Source: Halomonas getboli (lineage in GTDB: Bacteria; Pseudomonadota; Gammaproteobacteria; Pseudomonadales; Halomonadaceae). From it: 64,000 nucleotides of DNA. Made by a program: the position numbers and the translations under genes. The notes beneath the pieces are model-generated. The model ran no database searches, had not been told where the DNA came from, and saw only the letters and a list, made by a program, of their open reading frames with translations. How positions within the stretch are numbered: position 1 is the stretch's first letter; each line of letters begins with the position of its first letter. Below are positions 15,424 through 27,171 of the stretch, in pieces. The stretch spans positions 922,757 to 986,756 of the forward strand of contig NZ_JALMEW010000001.1 in the NCBI RefSeq assembly GCF_023094245.1, read 5' to 3'.

Positions 15424-16635
15424 ATGATCCAAGGCACGCCGACCCGCCTGCTGTGGCGCGACGTCACCGTCTTCGACGGGCTGGCCACGCTCCCCGAGCC
15501 GATGGCGGTCATCGTCGAGGGAGAGCGCATCACCGCATTGACGCCAATGCACGCGCTCGACGCCGACCGGGCTGCCGGCTGTCGCGAGATGGGCCGAGGC
15601 GGGGTGATGACCCCGGGGCTGGTGGACTGCCATACCCATCTCGTCTTCGGCGGCGGCCGCGCCGACGAGTTCGAGGCGCGCCTCGAGGGTGCGAGCTACG
15701 AGGAGATCGCCCGGCGCGGCGGCGGCATCCTGAGCACCGTCAACGCCACCCGGGACGCCGACGAGGACACCCTGTTCGCCGCCGCCCTGCCCCGACTGAC
15801 GGCGATGATCGCCGACGGTGCCACCACGGTGGAGATCAAGTCGGGCTATGGCCTCAGCGTCGAAGGCGAGCTGAAGATGCTGCGCGTGGCGCGCCGCCTC
15901 GGCGAGGCCCTGCCGGTGCGTATCGTCACCACCCTGCTCGGCGCCCATGCCCTGCCGCCGGAATATCGCCACGACAGCGATGCCTACATCGACCTGGTCT
16001 GCAGCGAGATGATCCCGGCCGCGGCCGCCGAGGGGCTGGCCGACGCGGTGGACGTGTTCTGCGAGACGATCGCCTTCTCGGTGGCCCAGTGCGAACGGGT
16101 CTTTGAGGCGGCCGAGGCCCATGGCCTGCCCATCAAGGCCCACGCCGAGCAGCTTTCCAACCTCGGCGGCAGCGCCATGGCGGCGCGCCACGGCGCGCTG
16201 TCCGCCGACCACATCGAGTACCTCGACCAGGCCGGCATCGACGCCCTGCGCGAGGCAGGCAGCGTGGCGGTGATCCTGCCCGGTGCCTTCCATACCCTGC
16301 GCGAGACGCAACTGCCGCCCATCGCGGCACTGCGCGCGGCGGGCGTTCCCATGGCCGTGGCTACCGACGCCAACCCGGGCAGCTCGCCGCTGTTCATGCC
16401 GACGCTGATGCTCAACCTGGCCTGCACCCTGTTCCGGCTCACGCCGCGCGAGGCCCTGGCCGGCATGACCGCCCACGGCGCCGCCGCCCTGGGCCGTCGC
16501 GACCTGGGACGGCTGTACGCGGGCGCTCCCGCCGATCTCTGCGTGTGGGACATCGATTCGCCCGCCGAACTCGCCTATGCCGTCCAGCCGGGTCGGCTGC
16601 GCCAGCGGGTCTTCGCTGGCCAGTGCCAGGAGTGA
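15424..16635 (+). CDS. hutI: Imidazolonepropionase
   Basis: Hydrolyses 4-imidazolone-5-propanoate to N-formimino-L-glutamate. A 403-residue metal-dependent amidohydrolase with the metal site [17 protein letters not shown], the HutI segment [33 protein letters not shown], and the late [15 protein letters not shown] lies eight bases before the ATG. First gene of the hutI-hutG-hutU-hutH series, directly behind a HutC-type operator. Confidence 0.97.
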   Translation: MIQGTPTRLLWRDVTVFDGLATLPEPMAVIVEGERITALTPMHALDADRAAGCREMGRGGVMTPGLVDCHTHLVFGGGRADEFEARLEGASYEEIARRGGGILSTVNATRDADEDTLFAAALPRLTAMIADGATTVEIKSGYGLSVEGELKMLRVARRLGEALPVRIVTTLLGAHALPPEYRHDSDAYIDLVCSEMIPAAAAEGLADAVDVFCETIAFSVAQCERVFEAAEAHGLPIKAHAEQLSNLGGSAMAARHGALSADHIEYLDQAGIDALREAGSVAVILPGAFHTLRETQLPPIAALRAAGVPMAVATDANPGSSPLFMPTLMLNLACTLFRLTPREALAGMTAHGAAALGRRDLGRLYAGAPADLCVWDIDSPAELAYAVQPGRLRQRVFAGQCQE

Positions 16636-16642
16636 TGCGATC

Positions 16643-17608
16643 ATGAAACCTCGAACCGAGAGGCCCCACGGCGCCGACATCGACATGCGCATCTGGCAGG
16701 GCCGCAACGACCCGGAGCCCGACAGCGAGCGCTGGCACCAGCGCGTGCGTCCACTCGACGCCGATGCCATGCCCGGCGCCGTGCTGGTCGGCTTCGCCAG
16801 CGACGCCGGGGTGGCCCGCAATCAGGGGCGCATTGGCGCCGCCGCCGGGCCCACCGCCATTCGCCGCGCCCTGGCGCCGCTGGCCTGGCACCGCCGAGGA
16901 CCGGCCCATGACGCCGGCGACGTGACCTGCGAGGGCGACGCTCTCGAGGCCGCTCAGGATGCCCTGGCCGCACGCCTGGCCCCGCTGCTCGAGGCCGGCC
17001 ATCTGCCCATCGTGCTCGGCGGCGGCCACGAGGTGGCCTACGCCAGCTGGTCGGGCCTGGCCCGCCACCTCGAGGCGCGAGAGGCCAGGCCACGGATCGG
17101 CATCATCAACTTCGATGCTCACTTCGACCTGCGCGACCCGGCCCATGTGCGCTCTTCCGGCACGCCTTTCGCCCAGATCGCCGAGCAATGCCAGCAACGT
17201 GGCTGGCCCTTCCGCTACGCCTGCCTGGGCGTCAGCCGCGCCGCCAACACTCGTGCGCTGTTCGCCCGCGCCGAGTCGCTCGACGTGCTGGTCCGCGAGG
17301 ATCGCGAGTTCGATGCCCGCCGGCTAGACGCCCTCCAGCGCGACCTGACGCGCTTCATCGCCCGCTGCGATCACGTCTACCTGACCATCGACTTGGACGT
17401 GCTGCCCGCCGCCGAGGCCCCCGGCGTCAGCGCCCCCGCCGCTCGCGGCGTGTCGCTGGCCCTGCTCGAGCCATTGCTCGAGGCGATCCGCGACAGCGGC
17501 AAGCTGCGCCTGGCCGATCTGGCCGAGCTGAACCCCGATTTCGATCTGGACGCCCGCACCGCCAAGGCGGCGGCCCGGCTCGTCCATCTACTGACCCTGA
17601 ACGGCTGA
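16643..17608 (+). CDS. hutG: Formimidoylglutamase
   Basis: Cleaves N-formimino-L-glutamate to glutamate and formamide, the last step of the short Hut route. A 321-residue arginase-family enzyme; the two-manganese site is visible as [17 protein letters not shown] and [14 protein letters not shown]. The ATG at 16643 is preceded by AGGAG at ten bases and begins eight bases after the hutI stop; a longer frame from 16577 would overlap hutI. The pathway is therefore the HutG type rather than HutF plus HutG deformylase. Confidence 0.95.
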   Translation: MKPRTERPHGADIDMRIWQGRNDPEPDSERWHQRVRPLDADAMPGAVLVGFASDAGVARNQGRIGAAAGPTAIRRALAPLAWHRRGPAHDAGDVTCEGDALEAAQDALAARLAPLLEAGHLPIVLGGGHEVAYASWSGLARHLEAREARPRIGIINFDAHFDLRDPAHVRSSGTPFAQIAEQCQQRGWPFRYACLGVSRAANTRALFARAESLDVLVREDREFDARRLDALQRDLTRFIARCDHVYLTIDLDVLPAAEAPGVSAPAARGVSLALLEPLLEAIRDSGKLRLADLAELNPDFDLDARTAKAAARLVHLLTLNG

Positions 17609-17661
17609 GCCGCCACCCCGGCCGTCAGCCTCCTTACCGCGAGACCCAGAGGAATCCGAGC

Positions 17662-19341
<1,680 letters not shown>

Positions 19342-19430
19342 GCGCGTCTACCACTACTCGCCCACCGGAACCCGATAGACCGGAGCAGGCCGACGCACAG
19401 GGCGCATGCGTCCTCGTCGAGTGCCTGCTT

Positions 19431-19449
19431 CCGGCCGGATCCCGGCCGG
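19431..19449. other. GC-rich stem-loop between hutU and hutH
   Basis: CCGGCCGG-ATC-CCGGCCGG forms an 8-base-pair stem 20 bases before the hutH start, inside a 128-base intergenic gap that is long for this operon. It has no T-run. It could act as a processing or stability element, or partly as an attenuator. Nothing else is seen in the gap. Confidence 0.4.
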
Positions 19450-19469
19450 GCAACGTAAGGAACTGTCAG

Positions 19470-21002
19470 ATGAACCATCTCGAGATCCAACCCGGCAAGA
19501 TGACCCTGGCCCAGGCGCGCCAGGTCTTCCAGGCCCCCGTGACCGTCGAGCTGCCCGCCAGCGCCGACGCCGAGATCGGCCGTGCCGTCGACTGCGTCAA
19601 TCGCGTGATCGCCGAGGACCGCACCGTCTACGGCATCAATACCGGCTTCGGCCTGCTGGCCCAGACCCGCATCGAAAAGGACCAGCTCGAAGACCTGCAG
19701 CGCTCGCTGGTGCTGTCGCACGCCACCGGCGTCGGCGAAGCCATGAGCGACGACCTGGTGCGGCTGATCATGGTACTCAAGGTCAACAGCCTGGCCCGCG
19801 GCTTCTCCGGCATCCGCCGCGAGGTGCTGGACGCCCTGGTGGCGCTGATCAACGCCGGGGTCTACCCGCATATCCCGCTCAAGGGCTCGGTGGGGGCCTC
19901 CGGCGACCTGGCCCCCTTGGCGCATATGAGCGTGGTGCTGCTCGGCGAGGGCACGGCTCGCCATGACGGCGACTGGCTGCCGGCCCGGGAGGCCCTGGCC
20001 AAGGCCGGCCTCGAACCGCTGGCCCTGGCGCCCAAGGAAGGCCTCGCCCTGCTCAACGGCACCCAGGTGTCCACCGCCTACGCCCTCAAGGGCCTGTTCG
20101 AGGCCGAGGACCTGTTCGCCGCGGCCACGGTTTGCGGCTCGCTCACCGTGGAGGCGACCCTGAGCTCGCGCTCGCCGTTCGATGCCCGCATCCACGAGGT
20201 TCGCGGCCAGCGCGGCCAGATCGATGCCGCCGCAGGCTACCGTCATCTGCTGGGCAGCCGCAGCGAGCTCAGCGACTCCCATGCGGACTGCGGCAAGGTC
20301 CAGGACCCCTACTCGCTGCGCTGCCAACCCCAGGTGATGGGCGCCGCCCTGACCCAGATCCGCCAGGCAGCCGAGGTGCTGGCCATCGAGGTCAATGCGG
20401 TCTCCGACAATCCGCTGGTGTTCGCCGAACAGGGCGACATCATCTCCGGCGGCAACTTCCACGCCGAGCCGGTGGCCATGGCGGCCGACAACCTGGCGCT
20501 GGCCATCGCCGAGATCGGCTCGCTCACCGAGCGCCGCGTGTCGCTGATGATGGACAAGCACATGTCCCAGCTGCCGCCTTTCCTGGTGGAAAACGGCGGG
20601 GTCAACTCGGGCTTCATGATCGCCCAGGTCACCGCCGCGGCCCTGGCCAGCGAGAACAAGGCCCTGGCTCATCCGCATAGCGTCGACAGCCTGCCCACTT
20701 CGGCCAACCAGGAGGACCACGTCTCCATGGCCCCGGCCGCCGGCAAGCGCCTGTGGGAGATGGCCGACAACGTGCGCGGCATCCTCGCCATCGAATGGCT
20801 GGCCGCCTGCCAGGGGCTCGACTTCCGCAAGGGCCTGGCGACCACCGAGCCGCTGGAGGAAGCCCGTCACGCCCTGCGCGAGCGCGTTGCCTACTACGAC
20901 CGCGACCGCTTCTTCGGCCCCGATATCGAGGCCGCCGGGGAGCTGTTGAAGGCCCGCACCCTGAGCCACCTGGTGCCCGCCGAACTGCTGCCCAGCCACT
21001 AG
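19470..21002 (+). CDS. hutH: Histidine ammonia-lyase
   Basis: Deaminates histidine to urocanate, the first Hut step. A 510-residue enzyme with the self-processing Ala-Ser-Gly that forms the MIO group in [17 protein letters not shown]. Other marks are the catalytic Tyr loop VYGINTGFG near residue 50, [17 protein letters not shown] and [13 protein letters not shown] lies eight bases before the ATG. It is followed by two putative histidine permease genes. Confidence 0.97.
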   Translation: MNHLEIQPGKMTLAQARQVFQAPVTVELPASADAEIGRAVDCVNRVIAEDRTVYGINTGFGLLAQTRIEKDQLEDLQRSLVLSHATGVGEAMSDDLVRLIMVLKVNSLARGFSGIRREVLDALVALINAGVYPHIPLKGSVGASGDLAPLAHMSVVLLGEGTARHDGDWLPAREALAKAGLEPLALAPKEGLALLNGTQVSTAYALKGLFEAEDLFAAATVCGSLTVEATLSSRSPFDARIHEVRGQRGQIDAAAGYRHLLGSRSELSDSHADCGKVQDPYSLRCQPQVMGAALTQIRQAAEVLAIEVNAVSDNPLVFAEQGDIISGGNFHAEPVAMAADNLALAIAEIGSLTERRVSLMMDKHMSQLPPFLVENGGVNSGFMIAQVTAAALASENKALAHPHSVDSLPTSANQEDHVSMAPAAGKRLWEMADNVRGILAIEWLAACQGLDFRKGLATTEPLEEARHALRERVAYYDRDRFFGPDIEAAGELLKARTLSHLVPAELLPSH

Positions 21003-21092
21003 GCTGGCGTTCGACCGCTCGCCCTCCCGGCCACGGCGGGAGGGCGGGCGGCTCGCTCTTCCAACAACAATCCTGCTCCACAAGGACCTTCC

Positions 21093-22439
21093 ATGAATGC
21101 AGTCGTCCTGGCCATCCTGGTGATGGTCGTGCTCAGTCTCGCCCGCGTTTCCGTGGTCTTCGCCCTGATTGCCGCTTCCCTGGTCGGTGGCCTCTACGCC
21201 GGCATGCCGATCGGCGAGATCATGAGCGCCTTCAACGACGGCCTGGGCAACGGCGCCACCGTGGCCATCTCCTACGCCGTGCTCGGCGCCTTCGCCGTGG
21301 CCCTGTCACGCTCCGGCGTCACCGAGCTGCTCTCCGCCAGAGCCATCGGCCGGCTCAAGCTCGACGAGGGCATCCCTCACCGCAAGACGATCACCCTCAC
21401 CCTGCTCGGTGCGCTGCTGGCCTTCTCGATCAGCTCCCAGAATCTGATCCCGGTGCACATCGCCTTCATCCCGGTGCTGGTACCACCGCTGCTCAAGCTG
21501 ATGAACCACTTGAAGCTCGACCGCCGCGCCGTGGCCTGCGTGATCACCTTCGGCATCACCGCGCCCTACATGCTGCTGCCGGTGGGCTTCGGCTCAATCT
21601 TCCTCCACGACATCCTGCTGGCCAACCTCAATGAGGCCGGCGCTTCGCTGGGCCTGTCGGTGACGCCGGGCATGGTGCCCACGGCGATGATCGTGCCGAT
21701 CGGCGGCATGGCGCTGGGCCTGGCCACGGCGGTGCTGTTCAGCTACCGCGGCAAGCGCGAGTATCGGGACCTCGACCTGGCCCACGGCGACGAGAGCCAG
21801 GCCCAGGCCGCCGGCCATCTCAAGCCCTGGCAGCTCGGCGTGCTGGCCATCGCCCTGGGCGGCACCGTGGCGACCCAGCTGGTCACCGGTTCCATGGTGC
21901 TGGGCGGCATCTTCGGCTTCGCCGTGCTCTCGGTCAGTGGCGTGTTTCGCTGGCACGAGCAGGACGGCATCTTCACCGAGGGCATGCGCATGATGGCGCT
22001 GGTCGGCTTCATCATGATCTCGGCGTCGGGCTTCGCCAGCGTCATGCAGGCCAGCGGCGAGGTGGAAAGCCTGGTCACCACCTCCACGGCGCTGATCGGC
22101 GACAACAGGGGCCTGGCGGCGCTGATCATGCTGCTGGTCGGGCTGTTCATCACCATGGGCATCGGCTCGTCGTTCTCTACCATCCCGATCATCGCCTCGC
22201 TCTACGTGCCGCTGGCCATCAACTTCGGCTTCTCGCCGATGGCCACCGTCGCGCTGGTCGGCACCGCCGCCGCCCTGGGCGACGCCGGCTCCCCGGCCTC
22301 GGACTCGACCCTCGGCCCCACCGCCGGTCTCAACGCCGACGGCCAGCACGACCACATCTGGGACAGCGTGGTGCCCACCTTCCTGCACTACAACATCCCG
22401 CTGATCGCCTTCGGCTGGCTCGCCGCCATGACGCTGTAA
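21093..22439 (+). CDS. YuiF-type NhaC-superfamily permease, copy 1 (probable histidine permease)
   Basis: A 448-residue protein with about twelve membrane helices, of the Na+/H+ antiporter-like YuiF group that comparative genomics links to histidine transport. Motifs are NDGLGNGATVAISYAVLGAF, SISSQNLIPVHIAFIPVLVP, TAPYMLLPVGFGSIFLHDIL, and the C-terminal GDAGSPASDSTLGPT. AAGGA precedes the ATG. It lies 90 bases after hutH, so is likely in the hut operon and imports histidine. It is nearly identical along its whole length to the next gene; the main difference is a loop near residue 180 that is four residues longer here. Confidence 0.85.
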   Translation: MNAVVLAILVMVVLSLARVSVVFALIAASLVGGLYAGMPIGEIMSAFNDGLGNGATVAISYAVLGAFAVALSRSGVTELLSARAIGRLKLDEGIPHRKTITLTLLGALLAFSISSQNLIPVHIAFIPVLVPPLLKLMNHLKLDRRAVACVITFGITAPYMLLPVGFGSIFLHDILLANLNEAGASLGLSVTPGMVPTAMIVPIGGMALGLATAVLFSYRGKREYRDLDLAHGDESQAQAAGHLKPWQLGVLAIALGGTVATQLVTGSMVLGGIFGFAVLSVSGVFRWHEQDGIFTEGMRMMALVGFIMISASGFASVMQASGEVESLVTTSTALIGDNRGLAALIMLLVGLFITMGIGSSFSTIPIIASLYVPLAINFGFSPMATVALVGTAAALGDAGSPASDSTLGPTAGLNADGQHDHIWDSVVPTFLHYNIPLIAFGWLAAMTL

Positions 22440-22559
22440 GCTCCGCCGCCGACTCGCAACGGGCCGGCGGCCCCGGTTTCCTGGCGTCGGGGGATCAGAT
22501 GACTACAATGGGCGCTTCGTTTTCCGCCCATACCCTCGACACTCCCGCAAGGAAACCTC

Positions 22560-23894
22560 ATGAACGCCATCGTGCTTGCCATCCTGGTCATGGTCACCCT
22601 GAGCCTGATGCGGGTGTCCGTGGTCTTCGCGCTGATCGCCGCCAGCCTGGTCGGCGGCCTCTATGCCGGCATGCCGATCGGCGAGATCATGGACGCCTTC
22701 AACGACGGCCTCGGCAACGGTGCCACCGTGGCCATCTCCTACGCCGTGCTCGGCGCCTTCGCCGTGGCGCTGTCGCGCTCCGGCATCACCCAGCTGCTGT
22801 CGCAGCGGGCCATCGGCGGGCTCAAGCTGGACCAGGGCATTCCCCACCGCCGCGCCATCGTCTTCGCCCTGCTCGGCGTGCTGCTGGCGTTCTCGATCAG
22901 CTCGCAGAACCTGATCCCGGTGCATATCGCCTTCATCCCGGTGCTGGTGCCGCCGCTGCTCAAGCTGATGAATCATCTGAAGCTCGACCGCCGCGCCGTG
23001 GCCTGCGTGATCACCTTCGGCATCACCGCGCCCTACATGCTGCTGCCGGTGGGCTTCGGCTCGATCTTCCTGCACGACATCCTGCTGACCAACCTCAACG
23101 ACAACGGCCTCGACGTCACCGCCGCCATGGTCCCCACGGCCATGATCGTGCCGATCGGCGGCATGGCGTTCGGCCTGGTCGTGGCCATCCTGTTCAGCTA
23201 TCGCGGCAAGCGCAGCTACGAGGACCGCGACCTGGCCCACGGCGACGAGACCCCGACCGAGGCCGCCGGCCACCTAAAGCCCTGGCAGATCGCCGTGCTC
23301 GCCCTGTCGCTGGTCGGCACCGTGGTGGTGCAGCTGGTCAGCGGCTCCATGGTGCTCGGCGGCCTGTTCGGCTTCGCCGTGCTGTCCGTCAGCGGCGTGT
23401 TCCACTGGCACGAACAGGACGACATCTTCACCGAAGGCATGCGCATGATGGCACTGGTCGGCTTCATCATGATCGCGGCGGCCGGCTTCGCCAGCGTCAT
23501 GCAGGCCAGCGGCCAGGTCGAGACGCTGGTGACCAGCTCCACCGCACTGATCGGTGACCACAAGGGCTTGGCCGCACTGGTCATGCTGCTGGTGGGCCTG
23601 TTCATCACCATGGGCATCGGCTCGTCGTTCTCGACCATTCCGATCATCGCCTCGATCTACGTGCCGCTGGCCGTGAGCTTCGGCTTCTCGCCGATGGCCA
23701 CCATCGCCCTGGTCGGCACCGCCGCGGCCCTGGGCGACGCCGGCTCCCCGGCCTCGGACTCGACCCTCGGCCCGACCGCCGGCCTCAACGCCGACGGCCA
23801 GCACGACCACATCTGGGACAGCGTGGTGCCCACCTTCCTGCACTACAACGTGCCGCTGATCGTGTTCGGCTGGATCGCCGCCATGACCCTCTGA
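22560..23894 (+). CDS. YuiF-type NhaC-superfamily permease, copy 2 (tandem duplicate)
   Basis: A 444-residue paralogue of the preceding permease with the same helices and motifs. Differences are concentrated in the helix-2 to helix-3 region (ITQLLSQRAIGGLKLDQG), the loop near residue 180 (NDNGLDVTAAM) and the central loop. AAGGAA precedes the ATG, and TACAAT at 22504-22509 could be a private -10 box in the 120-base gap, so it may be expressed separately. The copies may differ in affinity or substrate (histidine versus urocanate), which the sequence does not decide. Confidence 0.85.
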   Translation: MNAIVLAILVMVTLSLMRVSVVFALIAASLVGGLYAGMPIGEIMDAFNDGLGNGATVAISYAVLGAFAVALSRSGITQLLSQRAIGGLKLDQGIPHRRAIVFALLGVLLAFSISSQNLIPVHIAFIPVLVPPLLKLMNHLKLDRRAVACVITFGITAPYMLLPVGFGSIFLHDILLTNLNDNGLDVTAAMVPTAMIVPIGGMAFGLVVAILFSYRGKRSYEDRDLAHGDETPTEAAGHLKPWQIAVLALSLVGTVVVQLVSGSMVLGGLFGFAVLSVSGVFHWHEQDDIFTEGMRMMALVGFIMIAAAGFASVMQASGQVETLVTSSTALIGDHKGLAALVMLLVGLFITMGIGSSFSTIPIIASIYVPLAVSFGFSPMATIALVGTAAALGDAGSPASDSTLGPTAGLNADGQHDHIWDSVVPTFLHYNVPLIVFGWIAAMTL

Positions 23895-23895
23895 C

Positions 23896-23980
23896 CCCGG
23901 GCGTTGCCCGGGAACTTCAAGCCGAAAGCTTGAAGCGGGAAGAAAACACAGCCCCGCCGGCATAGCCGGCGGGGCTGTGT
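23896..23980. terminator. Three successive hairpins ending the hut cluster
   Basis: CCCGGGC-GTT-GCCCGGG (23896-23912), CTTCAAGC-CGAAA-GCTTGAAG (23915-23935) and a 16-base-pair stem ACACAGCCCCGCCGGC / GCCGGCGGGGCTGTGT (23946-23980, loop ATA) follow one another. The last one ends in TGTTGTTG and lies between convergent genes, so it probably terminates both the permease and the YchJ-like gene. Confidence 0.65.
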
Positions 23981-24013
23981 TGTTGCATGCCGGCGTTCCG
24001 GCCAACAAGGGCT

Positions 24014-24469
24014 CTAGCCGCGCAGGCAGCAGGCCTTGCCCTTCCTGCCGCTGCCGCACGGGCAGGGATCGTTGCGCCCCGGCTTGAGCCGCGTCACCGA
24101 GGGCTCGCCGTCGACGTAGAGCCAGCGCCCCGCCTCGCGGCGAAAGCGCGAGCGCTCCTCCAGTGCGCCCCAGCGCCGGCCCTCGCGGAAGGTGGCACGG
24201 AAGTGCACGGTGCCCGCGTCACCGTCCTCGGCGTGGTCGAGGATCTCCAGGCGCACCCACTGGGTCGGATCGTCGTCCGGTAGCGACGCCGGCCGGGTCT
24301 CGGGCGCCCAGCTCTCCAGCAGGTAGTCGGTCAGGCCCAGGGCGAAGGCGCTGTAGCGCGAGCGCATCAGCGCCTCCGGCGTCGGCGCCGGCTCGCCGTG
24401 GTGATAGCGGCCGCAGCAGGCAGCGGTCGGCAGGCCGCTGCCGCAGGGGCAGTCGTTCGGTGTCGTCAT
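24014..24469 (-). CDS. YchJ family SEC-C motif protein
   Basis: A 151-residue protein with two zinc-binding SEC-C motifs, one at each end: CPCGSGLPTAACCGRYHHG and CPCGSGRKGKACC. Between them is a cystatin/NTF2-like YchJ domain containing TPEALMRSRYSAFALG. Function unknown; the zinc motif in SecA binds SecB and ribosomes, so a role around protein handling is only a guess. The start at 24469 directly precedes the first Cys motif; the upstream open frame to 24619 belongs to the end of hrpB, which lies 37 bases away in the same direction. Confidence 0.88.
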   Translation of the reverse strand: MTTPNDCPCGSGLPTAACCGRYHHGEPAPTPEALMRSRYSAFALGLTDYLLESWAPETRPASLPDDDPTQWVRLEILDHAEDGDAGTVHFRATFREGRRWGALEERSRFRREAGRWLYVDGEPSVTRLKPGRNDPCPCGSGRKGKACCLRG

Positions 24470-24506
24470 GAGTGCGTCATGTCCATCGTGAAGAGAAACA
24501 AAAGGC

Positions 24507-26957
24507 TCAGGCATTACGCCGCTTGGTGCGCGCCGTGGCTTCCGCCTTCCACGGATCCTCCGGCCACGGATGTTTGGGATAGCGCCCGCGCATGTCCTTG
24601 CGCACCTCGGGATAGCCATTGGCCCAGAAGCTCGCCAGGTCCGCGGTGACCTGCAGCGGGCGGCGCGCCGGCGACAGCAGGTGCAGCAGCGGCGCCACCC
24701 GGCCGTCGACCAGCCGCGGCGCGGCCGCCCAGCCGAACACCTCCTGCAGCTTGACCGCCAGCACCGGCGACTCGCCGCGATAGTCCAGCGCCACCCGCGA
24801 GCCGCTGGGCACCGTCAGGTGAGTCGGCACCAGCGCATCGAGCCGGCCGCGCAGCGCGCCGTCCAGCCCGTCGGTCAGGATACGCGCGAACGGCAGCGCC
24901 TCGACCTCGTCGAGGCGCGAGAGCCCGGCCAGGTAGGGGCCGAGCCACTCCTCCAGGCTGTCGAGCAGCGCCGCGTCGGACCAGTCCGGCCAGTCGTCGC
25001 CCAGGGTGCGCCGCAACAGCGCGACCCGGGCGCGCAGCTGCTCGGTGGCTTCGTTGAACGGCAACCCGCGACGACGTACCGCCTCGAGCAGCGCCTGCTG
25101 GGCGGCCTCCGGCGGCAGCGTCGTCAGCGACCGGCGCTCGAGCACCACGGCGCCGAGCCCGCGGCGGCGTTCGCCGACCAGCCGCCCGCGCTCGTCGGAC
25201 CATTCGAGATGATCGCGCCACTGGCCGGCCTCGGGATGCAGCGCCGTGAGCCGCGCCTCGTCCAGGGCCGCGGCGCGGAAGATTCGCCCGCCGCCGCCCT
25301 CGCCGTCCAGCGATACCGCCACCAGCAGCTCGGCGTGGGCCAGCGGGTGCGATTCGGGCAGCGTGCCCTGCCCGCCGCCGGCTAGCCGGAAGCGTCCCGG
25401 CGAGAGCCGCTGGGCGATGCGCTCGGGCCAGGCCAGGGCCAGCAGCTCGCCGAGTGCCTCCATCCGCGGTGCCGTCAGACGGCAGCCCATCAGGCTCGCC
25501 AGGCGTCTGGCGTCGCGCTGCCAGGCGCGATCCTCGTCGGGGCTGGCGAAGCGTTTCTCCAGTGCCGCGGCCAGGTCGCGCTCGTCATCGGCGCCGCGCC
25601 CCTCGAGCAGCGCCGCCAGGCCGCAGGCCAGGGCCGCCGCGTCGAGCTCGGACGCACGCTCCAGCATCACGGCCAGCCGCGGGTGAGTCGGCCAGCGCGC
25701 GCAGGCGCGCCCCGACGCGGTCAGCCGATGGGCGTCGTCCAGCACGCCGAGGCCGCGCAGCAACTGGCGCCCGGCGGCCAGCGCCCCCGCCGACGGCGGC
25801 GTGATCCAGCTCAGCGCCTGCGGCTCGGTGATGCCCCAGCGCGCCAGTTCGAAGGCCAGCGGCGCCAGGTCGGCCTGACGCATCTCAGGCTCGCGATCCG
25901 GCGAAAGCGGCTGCTCCTCGGCCCACAGCCGGTAGCAGACGCCGGGGCCCTGGCGACCGGCGCGGCCGCGGCGCTGATCGGCGCTGGCCCGGTTGAGCCG
26001 CCGAGTCTCGAGGCGCGTGAGGCCGGTGCGCGGCTGGAACACCGGCAGCCGCTCCTGGCCGGCGTCGATCACCAGCCGCACGCCGGGCACCGTGACGCTC
26101 GACTCGGCGATGGCGGTGGCCAGCACCACCCGGCGGCGACCCTCGGGATCGGGCGCGAGCGCCCGACGCTGGGCGTCCAGCGGCAGCCGGCCGTGAAGCT
26201 CGTGGATCGCGACCTCGGGCAGCCGATCGGACAGCGCCCGCGCCAGCCGACGGATCTCGCCGACGCCCGGCAGGATCGCAAGGGCGTCGCCGTCGTCCGC
26301 GGCCAGCGCCTCGGCGATCACCGCCGCCTGATGGCGCGCGGCGTCATCGCGAGCCTTCGGCGGACGATAATGCGTCATCACCGGGTACTGGCGCCCCTTG
26401 CACTCGATGACCGGCGTGGCCTCGCCGAGCACGGCAGTCAGCGAGGCCACGTCCAGGGTCGCCGACATCACCAGCAGGCGCAGGTCGTCGCGCACCGACC
26501 GGGCGTCGAGGGTCAGCGCCAGCCCGAGGTCGGCCTCGAGGCTGCGCTCATGGAATTCGTCGAAGATCACCCCGGCCACGCCCTCGAGCAGCGGGTCCTC
26601 CTGGAGCATGCGCGTCAGCACGCCCTGGGTGACCACCTCGAGGCGCGTCTCGGGCCCGACGCGGGACTCGCCGCGCATCCGGTAGCCCACGGTCTGCCCC
26701 ACGCGCTCGCCCAGGGCGTCGGCCATGTGGCCCGCCGCCAGCCGGGCGGCCACGCGGCGCGGCTCGAGCAGCAGCAGGCGCTGCCCGCGGCACCAGTCGG
26801 CCTCGAGCAGCGCCAGCGGCACGCGGGTGGTCTTGCCGGCGCCGGGCTCGGCCACCAGCAGGGCGCGGGCGTGCCCGGCCAGCGCGGCCTGGATGTCGTC
26901 AAGCCTCGCCTCGATGGGCAGGCCGGTCGGGGAAGCGTCATTCACGCCTGTGGTCAT
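24507..26957 (-). CDS. hrpB: ATP-dependent helicase HrpB
   Basis: An 816-residue DEAH-type helicase. Motif I is VAEPGAGKTTRVPLALL, the DExH motif reads IFDEFHERS, motif III is LVMSATLD, and motif VI is QRRGRAGRQGPG. HA2 and the HrpB-specific C-terminal domain follow, ending in YPEVRKDMRGRYPKHPWPEDP, which is diagnostic for HrpB. The RNA substrate is unknown; an mRNA or antibiotic-tolerance role has been proposed for relatives. It probably forms a unit with the YchJ-like gene. Confidence 0.94.
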   Translation of the reverse strand: MTTGVNDASPTGLPIEARLDDIQAALAGHARALLVAEPGAGKTTRVPLALLEADWCRGQRLLLLEPRRVAARLAAGHMADALGERVGQTVGYRMRGESRVGPETRLEVVTQGVLTRMLQEDPLLEGVAGVIFDEFHERSLEADLGLALTLDARSVRDDLRLLVMSATLDVASLTAVLGEATPVIECKGRQYPVMTHYRPPKARDDAARHQAAVIAEALAADDGDALAILPGVGEIRRLARALSDRLPEVAIHELHGRLPLDAQRRALAPDPEGRRRVVLATAIAESSVTVPGVRLVIDAGQERLPVFQPRTGLTRLETRRLNRASADQRRGRAGRQGPGVCYRLWAEEQPLSPDREPEMRQADLAPLAFELARWGITEPQALSWITPPSAGALAAGRQLLRGLGVLDDAHRLTASGRACARWPTHPRLAVMLERASELDAAALACGLAALLEGRGADDERDLAAALEKRFASPDEDRAWQRDARRLASLMGCRLTAPRMEALGELLALAWPERIAQRLSPGRFRLAGGGQGTLPESHPLAHAELLVAVSLDGEGGGGRIFRAAALDEARLTALHPEAGQWRDHLEWSDERGRLVGERRRGLGAVVLERRSLTTLPPEAAQQALLEAVRRRGLPFNEATEQLRARVALLRRTLGDDWPDWSDAALLDSLEEWLGPYLAGLSRLDEVEALPFARILTDGLDGALRGRLDALVPTHLTVPSGSRVALDYRGESPVLAVKLQEVFGWAAAPRLVDGRVAPLLHLLSPARRPLQVTADLASFWANGYPEVRKDMRGRYPKHPWPEDPWKAEATARTKRRNA

Positions 26958-27112
26958 GCTTGTCTCTTGTCGTCTCGTGTGTCGTCACTCTTGCCTTCCG
27001 CCTCGGGTCGCGCGGTTCACGATGCCCCGGGCATATGACGCGTTGACCCGGTGCCGCCGGCCCGACGCTTGCACGACGCCGGGCCAGCGGCTAGCCTTGG
27101 TTCTCGCTGATC

Positions 27113-27128
27113 TTGACCAAAAGGTCAG
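27113..27128. promoter_or_regulatory. RutR-type operator before the NCS2 permease
   Basis: TTGACCAAAAGGTCAG matches the consensus TTGACCAnnTGGTCAA of E. coli RutR at all but two of the 14 fixed bases: A for T at the tenth base and the last base. The left half could double as a -35 hexamer. It lies 44 bases upstream of the permease start. Confidence 0.6.
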
Positions 27129-27171
27129 AAAATTTGCATCACACCACCCACAACAACAACAGGGTATCGGC

